Source: Stutzerimonas stutzeri (GTDB taxonomy: Bacteria > Pseudomonadota > Gammaproteobacteria > Pseudomonadales > Pseudomonadaceae). Taken from it: 64,000 nt of DNA. The notes below the pieces were generated by a model. That model worked only from the letters and a program-made list of their open reading frames with translations, had not been told where the DNA came from and made no database searches. Shown here piece by piece: positions 1 through 13,204 of this stretch. Each line of letters begins with the position of its first letter. Within the stretch, counting starts at the first letter, position 1. The translations under genes and the position numbers were made by a program. The stretch lies in contig NZ_PPXG01000003.1 in the NCBI RefSeq assembly GCF_002909485.1, forward strand, positions 434,001 to 498,000, read 5' to 3'.

Positions 1-429
1 ATTGCCAAGCGGCCGATTCCTGCTGGTGCGCTGCTTACCGGGCTGCTCTGCGTGGTGGCAGCGTTGTGGGGTTATCCGATGGACCTTGCAATCTGGCCAC
101 CGGTGCTGAGCGTGGCGCTGATGGTTGGGGTGTTCCTGCCGCTGCTGGAGGCTGGCATGCAGATGACTCGTGAGGGCAAGACTTCGCAGTCCGCCGCTAT
201 CGTGATCTTCTCGTCGGCGCTGGTTAACCCGGTGTTCGGTTGGTCGCTGACCGTGCTGCTGGACAACCTCGGGCTGATCGGTGACAAGGAGCGTGGTCAG
301 TCCTTGAGCCACCTGCATCGCTGGGTGATCCCGACGATCGTGTTCATCGTGCTATGCGCCGTAATGCTGGGTATCGGCATGTTCCCGGGTATCCCGGCGA
401 TGCTCGAGTCGTTCCGCATCGATCTTTGA
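1..429 (+). CDS. C-terminal part of a multi-pass inner-membrane protein (5' end outside window)
   Basis: An open frame enters from the left edge and stops at 429, giving the last 142 residues of a longer protein. At least three hydrophobic segments are visible: residues about 8-24, 28-50 and the segment beginning RWVIPTIVFIV near the C terminus. A short polar stretch (MTREGKTSQ) lies between them, so this is an integral membrane transporter-like protein. The tail resembles what I remember of the DUF3360 putative permeases, but I cannot confirm the family from a fragment. It converges on argB, with a bidirectional terminator between them. Substrate and role are unknown. Confidence 0.6.
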   Translation: MAKRPIPAGALLTGLLCVVAALWGYPMDLAIWPPVLSVALMVGVFLPLLEAGMQMTREGKTSQSAAIVIFSSALVNPVFGWSLTVLLDNLGLIGDKERGQSLSHLHRWVIPTIVFIVLCAVMLGIGMFPGIPAMLESFRIDL

Positions 430-444
430 TTACTGGCGGCATAG

Positions 445-470
445 AAAAGGGGAGCCTCGGCTCCCCTTTT
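445..470. terminator. Bidirectional rho-independent terminator
   Basis: A perfect 12-base inverted repeat (AAAAGGGGAGCC / GGCTCCCCTTTT) with a two-base loop sits between the convergent membrane-protein gene and argB. The A tract on one side and T tract on the other let it work in both directions. Confidence 0.85.
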
Positions 471-485
471 CATTTGCGCCTGCCT

Positions 486-3978
<3,493 letters not shown>

Positions 3979-4019
3979 GAAGCTCCTCGAATCATCCTGA
4001 AGGTAACGGGGCGTGCTAC

Positions 4020-4475
4020 TTAGTGGCTGCCGGAATGCCCGAAACCGCCAGCACCGCGATCACTACTGTCAAAACTGTCGACCAGCTCGAAGCGGGCCTG
4101 CACTACCGGCACCAGCATCAGCTGCGCGATGCGCTCGCCGACGGCGATGGTGAATGCACTCTGGCCGCGGTTCCAGCAGGACACCATCAGCTCGCCCTGG
4201 TAGTCCGAGTCGATCAGCCCGACCAGGTTGCCGAGCACGATGCCGTGCTTATGGCCCAGCCCCGAACGAGGCAGAATCAGCGCGGCCAGCCCTGGATCAG
4301 CAATGTGGATCGACAGTCCGGTCGGAATCAGCAGCGTCTGTCCCGGCTCCAGCACGGTATCGTTCTGCAGCATTGCGCGCAGGTCGAGGCCGGCCGACCC
4401 CGGTGTGGCGTATTCGGGTAGTGGGAAGTCCTTGCCGAGGCGAGGGTCGAGGATCTTGGCTTGAAGTGCGTGCAT
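4020..4475 (-). CDS. dut: dUTP diphosphatase (dUTPase)
   Basis: Hydrolyses dUTP to dUMP and pyrophosphate, which keeps uracil out of DNA and supplies dTMP synthesis. At 151 residues it has normal trimeric-dUTPase length and shows the conserved motifs in order: GSAGLDLRA (1), [10 protein letters not shown] (2), [11 protein letters not shown] (3), [11 protein letters not shown] (4) and the C-terminal glycine-rich [10 protein letters not shown] (5). It starts one base after the coaBC stop codon, so the two are almost certainly co-transcribed. The dut-coaBC pairing is widespread in gammaproteobacteria. Confidence 0.97.
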   Translation of the reverse strand: MHALQAKILDPRLGKDFPLPEYATPGSAGLDLRAMLQNDTVLEPGQTLLIPTGLSIHIADPGLAALILPRSGLGHKHGIVLGNLVGLIDSDYQGELMVSCWNRGQSAFTIAVGERIAQLMLVPVVQARFELVDSFDSSDRGAGGFGHSGSH

Positions 4476-4476
4476 G

Positions 4477-5685
4477 TCAGGACTCTTTGTAGCGGTCGGC
4501 GATGAAGGCCACCAGCGCGCGGGCGATATTTCCCTTGCTGGCCTGGCCGAAGCGGGTTTCGTGTTGCTGGCGGTCGATTACGCTGACGGCATTGTCTTCG
4601 CTGTTGAAGCCGATGCTGGGGTTGGCCACGTCATTGGCAACGATCAGGTCGAGATTCTTGTCCCGTAGCTTGCGCGTGGCGTATTCCAGCAGGTTCTCGG
4701 TTTCGGCGGCGAAACCGACGCAGAACGGCCGATCCGGGCGGCCGGCCAGGGTGGCGAGAATGTCCGGGTTGCGAACCATCTGCAGCAGCAGGCCGTCACC
4801 GGTGCTGGGGTCTTTCTTCAGCTTGTGCGGTGCCACCACTTCCGGGCGGTAGTCGGCTACTGCAGCGGCGGCGACCAGGATGTCGCAGGGCATTGCGGCC
4901 TCGCACGCGGCGAGCATATCGCGGGCGCTGACCACGTCGATTCGTTGCACGCGATCAGGTGTTGGCAGAAACACCGGGCCGGTCACCAGCGTAACTCGAG
5001 CGCCGGCTTCGGCGGCGGCTTCGGCGAGGGCAAAACCCATCTTGCCGGAGCTGTGGTTGGTGATGTAGCGCACCGGGTCGATGTTTTCCTGAGTCGGCCC
5101 GGCGGTAATCAGCAAATGCCGTCCGGTCAGCAGGCCGGTATCGAAGCAGTTCGCAGCGGCCTGGGCCAGTTCCTCGGCTTCGAGCATGCGGCCCATGCCG
5201 ACATCGCCGCAGGCCTGGCTGCCAGAGCCGGGGCCGAACAGGCGGATGCCGCGTTCGAGTAGCAGTTCACGATTGGCCTGGGTGGCAGGGTCGGCCCACA
5301 TGGCCTGGTTCATTGCCGGCGCCAGGGCAACCGGGGCGTTGGTCGCCAGTACCACGGTGGTCAGCAGGTCGTTGGCGATGCCCTGGGCCAGGCGGGCCAT
5401 GAGATCGGCGGTAGCCGGAGCGATCAATATCAGGTCGGCCCAGCGGGCCAATTCGATATGCCCCATCGCCGCTTCGGCGGCAGGGTCGAGCAGGTCCAGA
5501 TGGACCGGGTGACCGGACAGCGCCTGCAGGGTAAGGGGTGTGATGAACTCTCGCCCGCCCTGGGTCATCACTACCCGGACTTCGGCACCGTGGTCACGCA
5601 AGCGGCGGACCAGTTCGGCGCTCTTGTAGGCGGCGATGCCGCCGCCGACGCCCAGGACGATGCGTTTACGATACAGCCGCTGCAT
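4477..5685 (-). CDS. coaBC: Bifunctional phosphopantothenoylcysteine decarboxylase / phosphopantothenate-cysteine ligase
   Basis: Catalyses two consecutive steps of coenzyme A synthesis. The N-terminal flavoprotein half (residues about 1-190, CoaC) has [10 protein letters not shown], the active-site histidine region [18 protein letters not shown] and the substrate-recognition clamp [13 protein letters not shown]. The C-terminal half (about 190-402, CoaB) has [22 protein letters not shown] and the HKLKK lysine cluster. Its 402 residues are the normal length. It is divergent from radC across about 138 bases and is followed directly by dut. Confidence 0.97.
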   Translation of the reverse strand: MQRLYRKRIVLGVGGGIAAYKSAELVRRLRDHGAEVRVVMTQGGREFITPLTLQALSGHPVHLDLLDPAAEAAMGHIELARWADLILIAPATADLMARLAQGIANDLLTTVVLATNAPVALAPAMNQAMWADPATQANRELLLERGIRLFGPGSGSQACGDVGMGRMLEAEELAQAAANCFDTGLLTGRHLLITAGPTQENIDPVRYITNHSSGKMGFALAEAAAEAGARVTLVTGPVFLPTPDRVQRIDVVSARDMLAACEAAMPCDILVAAAAVADYRPEVVAPHKLKKDPSTGDGLLLQMVRNPDILATLAGRPDRPFCVGFAAETENLLEYATRKLRDKNLDLIVANDVANPSIGFNSEDNAVSVIDRQQHETRFGQASKGNIARALVAFIADRYKES

Positions 5686-5823
5686 AGGCCTGCCTTGTTA
5701 TCTTGTAGGGACTGTCCGGAGTGAGAACCAGGTCTGAACTCGCCTGATACCCCGGAAAAATGACGGGCTAAGATAGCACAGCGCCCACAGTGGAAAAGTG
5801 GGCTTGCTCGACAGGGAGGTGAC

Positions 5824-6498
5824 ATGAGCATACGTGACTGGCCCGCGGCGGAGCGCCCGCGGGAGAAGCTACTCGAACAGGGCGCAGCCGCGCTTTCCGA
5901 CGCCGAATTGCTGGCGATATTCCTGCGCACCGGCGTCGCTGGAAAAAGCGCGGTGGATCTGGCCCGCCACTTGCTGGCCGAGTTTGGCAGCCTGCGGGCG
6001 TTGTTGGAGGCGGATCTCGTTCAATTCAGCGCGCACCTGGGGCTGGGGCCGGCGAAATTCGCACAGCTGCAGGCCGTGCTGGAAATGGCGCGACGGCATC
6101 TGGCCGAACGGCTGCGGCGCGATTCCGCGCTTGAGTCGCCGCAGGCGGTGCGCGACTACCTCAAGGCCTGTTTGCGTCATGAGCCGCATGAGCTGTTCGG
6201 CTGCCTGTTTCTCGATTCCAAGCATCGTGTACTGGCGTTCGAAGTGCTGTTCCACGGCACCATCGATGGCGCCAGCGTCTATCCGCGGCAGGTGGTGAAG
6301 CGTGCGCTGGCGCAAAACGCAGCTGCCGTCATCCTCACGCACAATCACCCGTCCGGTGTGGCTGAACCCAGTCAGGCAGATCGTCAGCTGACTCAGCGCT
6401 TGAAAGAGGCACTGGCACTGATCGACGTGCGGGTGCTCGACCATTTCATCGTCGGTGATGGCGAGCCGCTTTCGATGGCCGAGTACGGCTGGATGTGA
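5824..6498 (+). CDS. radC: RadC family JAMM/MPN+ domain protein
   Basis: The 224-residue protein has an N-terminal helix-hairpin-helix region (about 1-95) and a C-terminal JAMM metalloprotease-like domain. The metal motif is [15 protein letters not shown] (HxH, then S-x2-D). The old link to DNA repair is doubtful in the literature, and its biochemical role remains unsettled. A strong ribosome-binding site (GGGAGGT) lies just before the ATG. It is divergent from coaBC and convergent with the membrane-protein gene ending at 6505, with only six bases between stop codons. Confidence 0.95.
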   Translation: MSIRDWPAAERPREKLLEQGAAALSDAELLAIFLRTGVAGKSAVDLARHLLAEFGSLRALLEADLVQFSAHLGLGPAKFAQLQAVLEMARRHLAERLRRDSALESPQAVRDYLKACLRHEPHELFGCLFLDSKHRVLAFEVLFHGTIDGASVYPRQVVKRALAQNAAAVILTHNHPSGVAEPSQADRQLTQRLKEALALIDVRVLDHFIVGDGEPLSMAEYGWM

Positions 6499-6504
6499 TC
6501 GTTG

Positions 6505-7848
6505 CTATGTCAGCAGCGGCACCAGCAGCAGTGGGCCAAGCACCAGCAGCACGAAACGGCCGTTCCAGCCGAAGGCGATACGCCACGGGGATAACTGGGC
6601 GTGGCGTGCCAGCATCAGCGCTGACGGGCCATATGGTGACAGCAGCATGGCCAGCGAGAAGCCGATCAGCAACGCCACCGCTGGCTGCATGATCGCCACA
6701 CCGTGTCCGGCAAGCTGCGCGAGCAGTGCGGCACACAGGCTCAGCGAAATGATCGGTGCGACGCCGAGCAAGGCCAGGGCGATGATTGTGAGCATGCCAG
6801 CGCTACCGAGCCCGAAGAGCGCCAGTGGCGTGCTGCCGAAGTGGCTCGCCAGTCGTTCCACGGGTATCAGCACGGCGGTAACGCCGCCGAGCAGAGCGGA
6901 GCAGGCAAAGATGAAGGTCTCGTTGCGCATTCCTGCCAGGGTGTCCCGCATCTCGGTATAAACAGAAGCGAGTGAACCGCCTTGGTATAGCAACAGCCCG
7001 ACCACCGTGAGCGGCACCAGCAGCATGGCGGCCTGGGTCGCTGAGAGCCAGGTCAGGTTGGCGAGCAGTGTGATCAGCAGAATGCCGAGCAGGCTGCCAT
7101 ACAGCAGATTGCGCAGCCCGCTTGCCGGCCCAGCAGTTTTTGAATCGTCCGCTGGGGCATCGGCTTGCTGCAGCTGCTGCAACCGATGATTTTCCATCGG
7201 CCAGCCCACCAGCAGCAGAATGAACCCGCAGAGCAGGCCGAACGGCAGCAGGGTGCTCCAGCTCAGCCCCGGCAGCTCACGGGTGAGAATCGCCACGGCC
7301 ACGCTGGTGGGGGCCAGCAGCGGCACGAGGGCGAAACCACGGAGCGCCGTGACCATCACCCCTCTGGCCCCTTCGCGACGCTGCGTCGGGCTGTACGACT
7401 TCCGATCCAGATGGCGTTCCAGCGAGCCGCAGACCAGATTGAGCATGCCGAAACTCAGCACCGAGCTGATGGCGAAGGTGCTGAACAGATAGCTCGGATA
7501 AAGGCTGTAGCGGGGCTGATGCAATAGCAGTCGGTGCAGTTCGCCAAGCTGGGGTAGCCGTTTCACCGCACAATGGGCAAGCCCGAGCGCACCGATAAAG
7601 GCGGCGTAGTAAGCTGCTGACGAGAGCATCCGCTCGGCCTGCTGCCAGTCGGGTTCATCGAACAGTATCCAATAGCCGAATAGGCTCAGGGTGACCAGCC
7701 CGAGCCGGCGCGGATAGGGCATGAGCGAACGCCAGTGCCAGGCAAAGAACAGCACAAGCAGCGCAGCGCTGATCACACTCAATAGTGACATGCGTGTAAC
7801 CAAGGCGAGCAGCTCGCAGATGAGCGCCAGCGGCAGCAGCGCACGCAT
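6505..7848 (-). CDS. Multi-pass inner-membrane protein, possible ion-transporter-superfamily permease
   Basis: A 447-residue hydrophobic protein with roughly 11-12 membrane segments. A charged loop near residues 145-165 (RHLDRKSYSPTQRREGARG) and another at about 225-245 (QQLQQADAPADDSKTAG) split it into blocks. Paired hairpin-like stretches such as VPLLAPTSVAVAIL and LSPYGPSALMLARH recall the re-entrant loops of DctM/CitMHS-type carriers. That is an impression, not a family assignment. It starts three bases after the stop codon of the hotdog thioesterase gene, so the two form an operon. Substrate is unknown. Confidence 0.6.
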   Translation of the reverse strand: MRALLPLALICELLALVTRMSLLSVISAALLVLFFAWHWRSLMPYPRRLGLVTLSLFGYWILFDEPDWQQAERMLSSAAYYAAFIGALGLAHCAVKRLPQLGELHRLLLHQPRYSLYPSYLFSTFAISSVLSFGMLNLVCGSLERHLDRKSYSPTQRREGARGVMVTALRGFALVPLLAPTSVAVAILTRELPGLSWSTLLPFGLLCGFILLLVGWPMENHRLQQLQQADAPADDSKTAGPASGLRNLLYGSLLGILLITLLANLTWLSATQAAMLLVPLTVVGLLLYQGGSLASVYTEMRDTLAGMRNETFIFACSALLGGVTAVLIPVERLASHFGSTPLALFGLGSAGMLTIIALALLGVAPIISLSLCAALLAQLAGHGVAIMQPAVALLIGFSLAMLLSPYGPSALMLARHAQLSPWRIAFGWNGRFVLLVLGPLLLVPLLT

Positions 7849-7851
7849 CGT

Positions 7852-8295
7852 TCAGGACAGCTCGTTGCGCAGCTTGCCGCGCTTGTAGACACCCTCGCCG
7901 AACGCCAGCAACCGGTCTTCCTCATCCAGCAGGTCGCAGCTGGCCATGAACACCTTGTGTCCGGTGGACCGATTGACAGCGACGGCCCGAATTCGACTGC
8001 CGACCGGCGCCGGAGCACTGAAGTTGACGTTCATTGACAGCGTGGTCGCCACGCGGCGCTGCTCCGGCTGTTCGACCCAGGTCCCGCAGAGGCCCATGGC
8101 CACGTCCAGCAGGGTAGCCGTAACCCCGCCATGCAGGTTGCTGGCGTTGTTCAGGTGACGTGGCAGCATTAGCAGTTCGACCACTACTCGTTCCGGGCCG
8201 TATTCGATGAGGCGGCAGCCGAGATCCTGAAAGAACCCGGTCAAAGAGTTTTCCACTTCTAGCAACGTGGCGGCGGGGTAGGGCTGTTCAGGCAT
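7852..8295 (-). CDS. PaaI-type hotdog-fold thioesterase
   Basis: The 147-residue protein matches the single-domain hotdog thioesterase family that hydrolyses acyl- or aryl-CoA. The signature HGGVTATLLDVAMG (residues about 55-68) and preceding NASNLHGG place it in the PaaI/YbgC-like group. The downstream strand VNFSAPAPVGSRIRAVA is also typical. It is divergent from the 3-hydroxyacyl-CoA dehydrogenase gene, which fits a shared CoA-ester theme, and is translationally close to the downstream membrane-protein gene. Substrate cannot be read from sequence. Confidence 0.85.
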   Translation of the reverse strand: MPEQPYPAATLLEVENSLTGFFQDLGCRLIEYGPERVVVELLMLPRHLNNASNLHGGVTATLLDVAMGLCGTWVEQPEQRRVATTLSMNVNFSAPAPVGSRIRAVAVNRSTGHKVFMASCDLLDEEDRLLAFGEGVYKRGKLRNELS

Positions 8296-8412
8296 GAGCA
8301 GGTGATTTGGCAGCTGACTTGCGCTGGAGATTGGCAGTCTTTACGCTCACGGTCAATTCGATGGAATGGCATTCCGCACTGCGAAATAAGGTTTGAGCTT
8401 GAGGAGGTCTAC

Positions 8413-9936
8413 ATGTTTAACCGTATCGGTATCGTCGGCGCTGGAGCTATGGGTCGCGGCATTGCGCAGTTGTTTGCCAGCGCCGGCAAGCAGGTGCGGT
8501 TGCACGATGCACGCAGCGAATCGATCAGTGAAGCGTTGCGCTTCAACCGTGAGTTGCTCGAGCGCGGTGTGGCCAAGGGACGCCTGACCGTCGCCGAGCT
8601 GGACGCCACGCTCGCGCGCATGCAGGCGGCACCTGCGCTGATCGACCTGTCCGGATGCGATCTGGTGATAGAGGCAATCGTCGAGGATCTTGATGCCAAG
8701 CAGGCGCTGTTCGTCGAGCTGGAAGCGCTGCTCGCCGAGGACGCGGTTCTGGCGACCAATACATCATCGCTTTCGGTCACGCGCATCGCCGCTTCCTGCC
8801 AACGTCCGGAGCGAGTGGCAGGCTTTCATTTCTTCAACCCGGTGCCGTTGATGAAGCTGGTGGAGGTGGTGTGCGGTGAGCGCAGCGATTCACAAGTCAT
8901 CGATAGACTGGTGAAACTGGCTGAAGAGGCGGGTCACTTTCCTGCCGTTACGCCGGACACCCCTGGCTTTCTTGTCAACCACGCCGGTCGCGCCTACAGC
9001 ACCGAGGCGCAGCGCATCCTCGCCGAGGGCATTGCCAGTGCCGAGCAGATCGATCGCATCCTGCGCGATGGGCCGGGGTTCCGCATGGGGCCGTTCGAGC
9101 TGTTCGATCTCACGGGCCTCGATATTTCCCATGCGGTGATGGAGTCGGTGTATCAGCAGTTCTATCAGGACCCGCGCTATACGCCGTCCTATCAGGCCGC
9201 GCAGCGGGTCGCCGCCGGCCTGCTCGGGCGCAAGACCGCCAAGGGCTATTACCGCTACGAGAGCGGTCAGCAGATCCGCACGCCGGAGCCCCAATGGCCG
9301 CCGGTAACCGTCGAGCGTCCGTTCTGGCTGGACAGTCGGGATGCCGAATTGCGTGGCCGGCTGGCGGCTCTGTTGCGTGAGGCCGGTACGCAGCTCGAAA
9401 CCGGCGAGAGACCGTCGGAGCGCGCCATCTGCCTGATCACGCCGCTGGGTGAGGATGCCAGCACGATGATCGCTCGACTGGATCTGCCCACCACGCGCAG
9501 TATCGCCTTCGACTTGTTTGCCGACTTCGAGCGGCGCCGGGTGCTGATGCGCCAGCCGGCGCTCGACCCTGCTCTCGAAGCGCAGGCGCGCCAAGCACTG
9601 AGCAACGATGGCGTGCCGGTCGAGGTGATCAACGACTCGCCCGGTTTCGTCAGCCAGCGGGTAGTGGCGAGTATCGTCAACCTGGGCTGCGAAATCGCCC
9701 AAAAGGGCATCGCCGATCCACAGACGCTGGATCGTGCGATCACCCTGGCGCTGGGCTATCCAAAGGGGCCGCTTGGATTCGCCGAGCATTACGGCGCGGC
9801 TCGAATTCTCGCCATCCTGCAAGCCATGCAGGACTGCTACGGCGGCGAGGCGCGTTATCGTCCGAGCCCCTGGTTGCGCCGGCGGGTGCAGCTCTCGCTA
9901 CCTCTGACCGCGCCGGACAGGCCGCTCGATGCGTAA
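8413..9936 (+). CDS. 3-hydroxyacyl-CoA dehydrogenase (PaaH-like, duplicated C-terminal domain)
   Basis: NAD-dependent oxidation of 3-hydroxyacyl-CoA to 3-oxoacyl-CoA. The ATG at 8413 follows a strong ribosome-binding site (GAGGAGGT) and gives 507 residues; an upstream in-frame extension is not needed. The Rossmann loop GIVGAGAMGRGIAQ starts at residue 5. The catalytic segment GFHFFNPVPLMKLVEVV is near residue 140. A first C-terminal helical domain (TPGFLVNH) is followed by a second (DSPGFVSQRVV), as in PaaH-type enzymes of about 500 residues. No other phenylacetate genes lie nearby, so pathway assignment stays open. Confidence 0.9.
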   Translation: MFNRIGIVGAGAMGRGIAQLFASAGKQVRLHDARSESISEALRFNRELLERGVAKGRLTVAELDATLARMQAAPALIDLSGCDLVIEAIVEDLDAKQALFVELEALLAEDAVLATNTSSLSVTRIAASCQRPERVAGFHFFNPVPLMKLVEVVCGERSDSQVIDRLVKLAEEAGHFPAVTPDTPGFLVNHAGRAYSTEAQRILAEGIASAEQIDRILRDGPGFRMGPFELFDLTGLDISHAVMESVYQQFYQDPRYTPSYQAAQRVAAGLLGRKTAKGYYRYESGQQIRTPEPQWPPVTVERPFWLDSRDAELRGRLAALLREAGTQLETGERPSERAICLITPLGEDASTMIARLDLPTTRSIAFDLFADFERRRVLMRQPALDPALEAQARQALSNDGVPVEVINDSPGFVSQRVVASIVNLGCEIAQKGIADPQTLDRAITLALGYPKGPLGFAEHYGAARILAILQAMQDCYGGEARYRPSPWLRRRVQLSLPLTAPDRPLDA

Positions 9937-10107
9937 CGCCCGAGGGCGACCGGAGGCGTACCCGAATACCTTCAGTTTGTTCGAGCGCGGCCGTTAAGTC
10001 TGGAGTGAGCCTCCGATGACGGCACGTTGCTACTAAGGCACTACTGTTCTTTATTGGAGGGTATGCGTACAACGTCGGATCGATCCGACAAGAACAAGAG
10101 GCCTGCC

Positions 10108-11673
10108 ATGAGCCCCGTCTACCGCCACCCCAAGGCTGTCTTGCTGCACGCCGTGCTGATAATCGGTCTGCTGCTCGTGCATTACTGGTTGGCGCCGCCG
10201 TTGCTGGTGACCGCTGCGTTGCTGCTAGGCGCGGCTATGTGGCCCTGGTTTACCGCCTGGACTGCAGCGGAGCGTAGTGCTTCAAATGCTGGCGATGCGC
10301 CTGAGGCCTTCGCCGAGCTGACCAAGAATCTCTCGCGCAACACCTGTCATAACGCCCTGTCTGCGGCTCAGGTCGCGTTCAGTGCCGAGCAGCTGGCTAT
10401 CCGGCTGAAGTCGCAGTTGCAGGCAGTGAGCGAAATCGCCAACGGTGCTCAGGCCATTGCTGCCACCGAACAGGACAGCGCTGAGCGGGCCCGGCACACG
10501 CTGGATGCGGCGCAGGCTGTGCGCCAGCGCAGCGACGCCGGGCAAAGCGAGCTACAGCGAGCGATCGAGCGTATGCAGCAGCTCAGCGCGCAGACCCATG
10601 CCAGTCGCGAACTGATCGACGGGCTTTCGGCGCGGACTGAAGAAATCCGCCGAATTACCGACGTGATCCAATCCATCGCCAGCCAGACCAACCTGCTCGC
10701 CCTCAACGCAGCCATCGAGGCCGCGCGTGCCGGGGAAGCAGGCCGCGGTTTTGCCGTAGTTGCCGACGAAGTGCGCAGCCTGGCAGGGCGCACTTCCAGC
10801 GCCACTGAAGAGGTCGGCCGTATGGTCGCCGACATCCGTCAGCAGAGCGAGGCGGTGGTCAGCTATATCCAGCGCCAGGCCAGCGAGCTGGACGCCGCGG
10901 CAGAGCAGATCGCTGCAACCGGCGAGCAGCTTAGTGGTATTGCTGGCTTGGCCGGCAGTGTGGAAAGCCAAGTGGAGCAAATCACCACCGGAACCGCCGA
11001 CAATCATCAACGGCTGACCGCGCAGTTCGTCGCCCTCGATCAACTGCGTACTGACGCTCTGGATAGCGAGAAGCAAACGCGTCAGCTCGAGCTGGCGGCC
11101 GAGCGCCTCGTGGCTCAAGCCGAGAGTGCCAGCGAGCAGTTGGCCGAGGTTCAGCTCGACGATTATCACCAGGCCATCTTCGATCTGGCTCGTCGGGGCG
11201 CAGCGGCCATTGCCGAGCGGTTCGAGGCGGATATCCAGGCAGGGAGAGTCACTCTTGATGACCTGTTCGATCGTAATTATCGAGCGCAACCCAATACCGA
11301 TCCGGTGAAATATCAGACCCGCTTCGACCGCTATACCGATGAGGTGCTACCTGCGATTCAGGAACCTCTGCTGCAGCAGCACTCGGCGCTGGTGTATGCC
11401 ATCGCCACGACGCCCGAAGGCTACGTGCCGACGCATAACCGCGCGTTCAATCAGCCACCGGTGGGCAAACCGGAAATCGACCGGGTCAAAAGCCGCGGCA
11501 AGCGCCTGTTCAATGATCGTACGGGCGGTCGCTGCGGCAGCCATCAGCGCCGTGTGCTGCTGCAGACATACAGCCGCGACACCGGTGAGCTGATGCACGA
11601 TCTTTCCGTGCCGATCATGGTGGGTGGGCGCCATTGGGGCGGCCTTCGCCTGGGCTACCGCCCCGAGGAATAG
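10108..11673 (+). CDS. Methyl-accepting chemotaxis protein with C-terminal sensor-like domain
   Basis: A 521-residue transducer from the ATG at 10108 (preceded by AAGAGG); earlier in-frame starts at 10027 and 10063 have poorer spacing. Two adjacent membrane helices at about 10-45 leave essentially no periplasmic domain. The signalling hairpin tip is unmistakable ([21 protein letters not shown], then [16 protein letters not shown]). After the signalling helices comes a domain of about 150 residues ([24 protein letters not shown], then [18 protein letters not shown]) that looks like a PAS/Cache-type ligand module placed at the C terminus. No CheR-docking pentapeptide is seen. Ligand unknown; cytoplasmic sensing is inferred. 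Confidence 0.9.
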   Translation: MSPVYRHPKAVLLHAVLIIGLLLVHYWLAPPLLVTAALLLGAAMWPWFTAWTAAERSASNAGDAPEAFAELTKNLSRNTCHNALSAAQVAFSAEQLAIRLKSQLQAVSEIANGAQAIAATEQDSAERARHTLDAAQAVRQRSDAGQSELQRAIERMQQLSAQTHASRELIDGLSARTEEIRRITDVIQSIASQTNLLALNAAIEAARAGEAGRGFAVVADEVRSLAGRTSSATEEVGRMVADIRQQSEAVVSYIQRQASELDAAAEQIAATGEQLSGIAGLAGSVESQVEQITTGTADNHQRLTAQFVALDQLRTDALDSEKQTRQLELAAERLVAQAESASEQLAEVQLDDYHQAIFDLARRGAAAIAERFEADIQAGRVTLDDLFDRNYRAQPNTDPVKYQTRFDRYTDEVLPAIQEPLLQQHSALVYAIATTPEGYVPTHNRAFNQPPVGKPEIDRVKSRGKRLFNDRTGGRCGSHQRRVLLQTYSRDTGELMHDLSVPIMVGGRHWGGLRLGYRPEE

Positions 11674-11775
11674 CCTGGCCACCATCGATGTTGGCGTGAT
11701 TGCCCTGCGGCTGGCGGGGGTGCAAACGCGCTGGGCAGCTAAGCTTGGCGGATATGACTTGCCGAGGCGCCGTCA

Positions 11776-12300
11776 ATGAAAACCCTAACCGAACACCTGG
11801 CGCAGTACGCGGCCTATCATCGCGACCCGCGCAACCTACTCACCCATTTCATCGGAATCCCACTGATCGTGCTTGCCGTGGCCGTGCTGCTATCACGGCC
11901 CGGTGTCGAGTGGGGTGGCTTGTGGCTTAGTCCGGCGGCGCTGGTTTCGCTCGCGGCGGCAGTGTTCTATCTACGGCTAGATCTGCGCTATGGCCTGCTG
12001 ATGAGCGCCGTGTTGCTGCTATGCGTCTGGCTGGGCGCAGGGCTCGCCAGTGCGACGACGATGCTGTGGCTGGGAGTCGGAGTGGGGTTGTTCGTGCTCG
12101 GCTGGATCATCCAGTTCGTTGGGCATTACTTCGAGGGACGCAAACCGGCATTCGTCGACGACCTCACGGGGTTGATCATCGGTCCGCTGTTCGTCGCGGC
12201 CGAGCTTGGCTTCATGCTCCGCTTGCGCGAGCCGCTGCGCCTTGCGATCGAAGCGCGTGTCGGTCCGGTGCGCCTGCGCCAATCAGCCGCTCACGGCTGA
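11776..12300 (+). CDS. DUF962 / Mpo1-like membrane protein
   Basis: The 174-residue protein has the hallmarks of the DUF962 (YGL010w/Mpo1-like) family: an N-terminal HRDPRN motif, then THFIGIPLI, four membrane helices, and the conserved VGHYFEGRKPAFVDDLTGLIIGP split around the third and fourth helices. Yeast Mpo1 is an Fe(II)-dependent dioxygenase acting on 2-hydroxy fatty acids; the histidines used there are present here, but bacterial function is not established. It is a single gene, convergent with the secreted protein gene that ends at 12306. Confidence 0.85.
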   Translation: MKTLTEHLAQYAAYHRDPRNLLTHFIGIPLIVLAVAVLLSRPGVEWGGLWLSPAALVSLAAAVFYLRLDLRYGLLMSAVLLLCVWLGAGLASATTMLWLGVGVGLFVLGWIIQFVGHYFEGRKPAFVDDLTGLIIGPLFVAAELGFMLRLREPLRLAIEARVGPVRLRQSAAHG

Positions 12301-12305
12301 AGCAC

Positions 12306-13049
12306 TCAGGGCTTGGCGGCCATCCACTGGTCGCTGAGGCTGCGGGTATGGCGATCGACCATGATCGGCGCAAAGGGTCGCCCAGACGCAGTGGTGAAGT
12401 TATTGCTGCCGCTATTCATGTCCTCCAGGGCGACCTTGAGAAAGTCCCAGCGGGTCTTGAGCTTGGCCAACGCTGGGTCGCGTTTGTCGTCCAGTTCGGC
12501 CAGTTGGGCATTGATCGCCGGCACCAGATGGCGTTCATCCTGGCCGAGATAGGTGTCAGGCTGTTCGCGAGCGATTTCGAAGGAGCCGATGTAGGCGCGG
12601 CTTAGGTACTGCACCGCCAGATACTCGACCTTTGCCGGCAGTTCGGCCTGGGTGTCGGCGCCCTGCTGCGAACGGGCTGCGGTGAGAAAGTCCCGCAACG
12701 CCTTGCTCATCTCCAACGGCCAGCCCCAGGGCATGTCGTCTTCCGCGTAGCCGAAGCTTGCGCCTTCGCGCAGGCGCGCCTGCAGCACCTGATGGCTTTC
12801 GCGCAAGGCGGTGGTGGGGTTGGCGACATTCAGCATGGCCGTGTTCAGCGCGCGAATGTCTTCTTCCAGGCGTAGCAGATGCGCCTTCTGGAAACCTTCA
12901 CCACGGTACAGCAGCAAGCTGCTGGTGGCGCGGTTGGCGTGGATCTGCATGCTTTGCAGATCGGACGGGGGTTCGGCTTGGGACGCTTCAGTAAAAGCGG
13001 GCAGCATTCCGAGTATCAGTAACAGCCAGAAGCGAGTTAAACGATCCAT
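12306..13049 (-). CDS. Secreted protein of unknown function
   Basis: A 247-residue protein with an N-terminal signal peptide (MDRLTRFWLLLILGMLPAF, likely cleaved after TEAS). The mature part is helix-rich and polar, with features such as RGEGFQKAHLLRLEEDI and DDMPWGWPLEMSKALRDFL, and no cysteines. I recognise no enzyme motif. It looks like a conserved Pseudomonas periplasmic protein. It is monocistronic: convergent with the DUF962 gene and separated from the phospholipase-D-like gene by about 155 bases. Confidence 0.65.
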   Translation of the reverse strand: MDRLTRFWLLLILGMLPAFTEASQAEPPSDLQSMQIHANRATSSLLLYRGEGFQKAHLLRLEEDIRALNTAMLNVANPTTALRESHQVLQARLREGASFGYAEDDMPWGWPLEMSKALRDFLTAARSQQGADTQAELPAKVEYLAVQYLSRAYIGSFEIAREQPDTYLGQDERHLVPAINAQLAELDDKRDPALAKLKTRWDFLKVALEDMNSGSNNFTTASGRPFAPIMVDRHTRSLSDQWMAAKP

Positions 13050-13204
13050 TGTCGTGCTCCTTTTTATTTTTATAGAAGCGATGCGTGCGTGGCAGCAGCC
13101 ATCTGAGCCTAACGGACGGCTGGCTAAGTGGTATCACCCCAAAGAATGATTTGTGGCGGTTTGATGCTATTCAGGCGCGATCATGCAGCGTTGGGTCGCG
13201 AACA

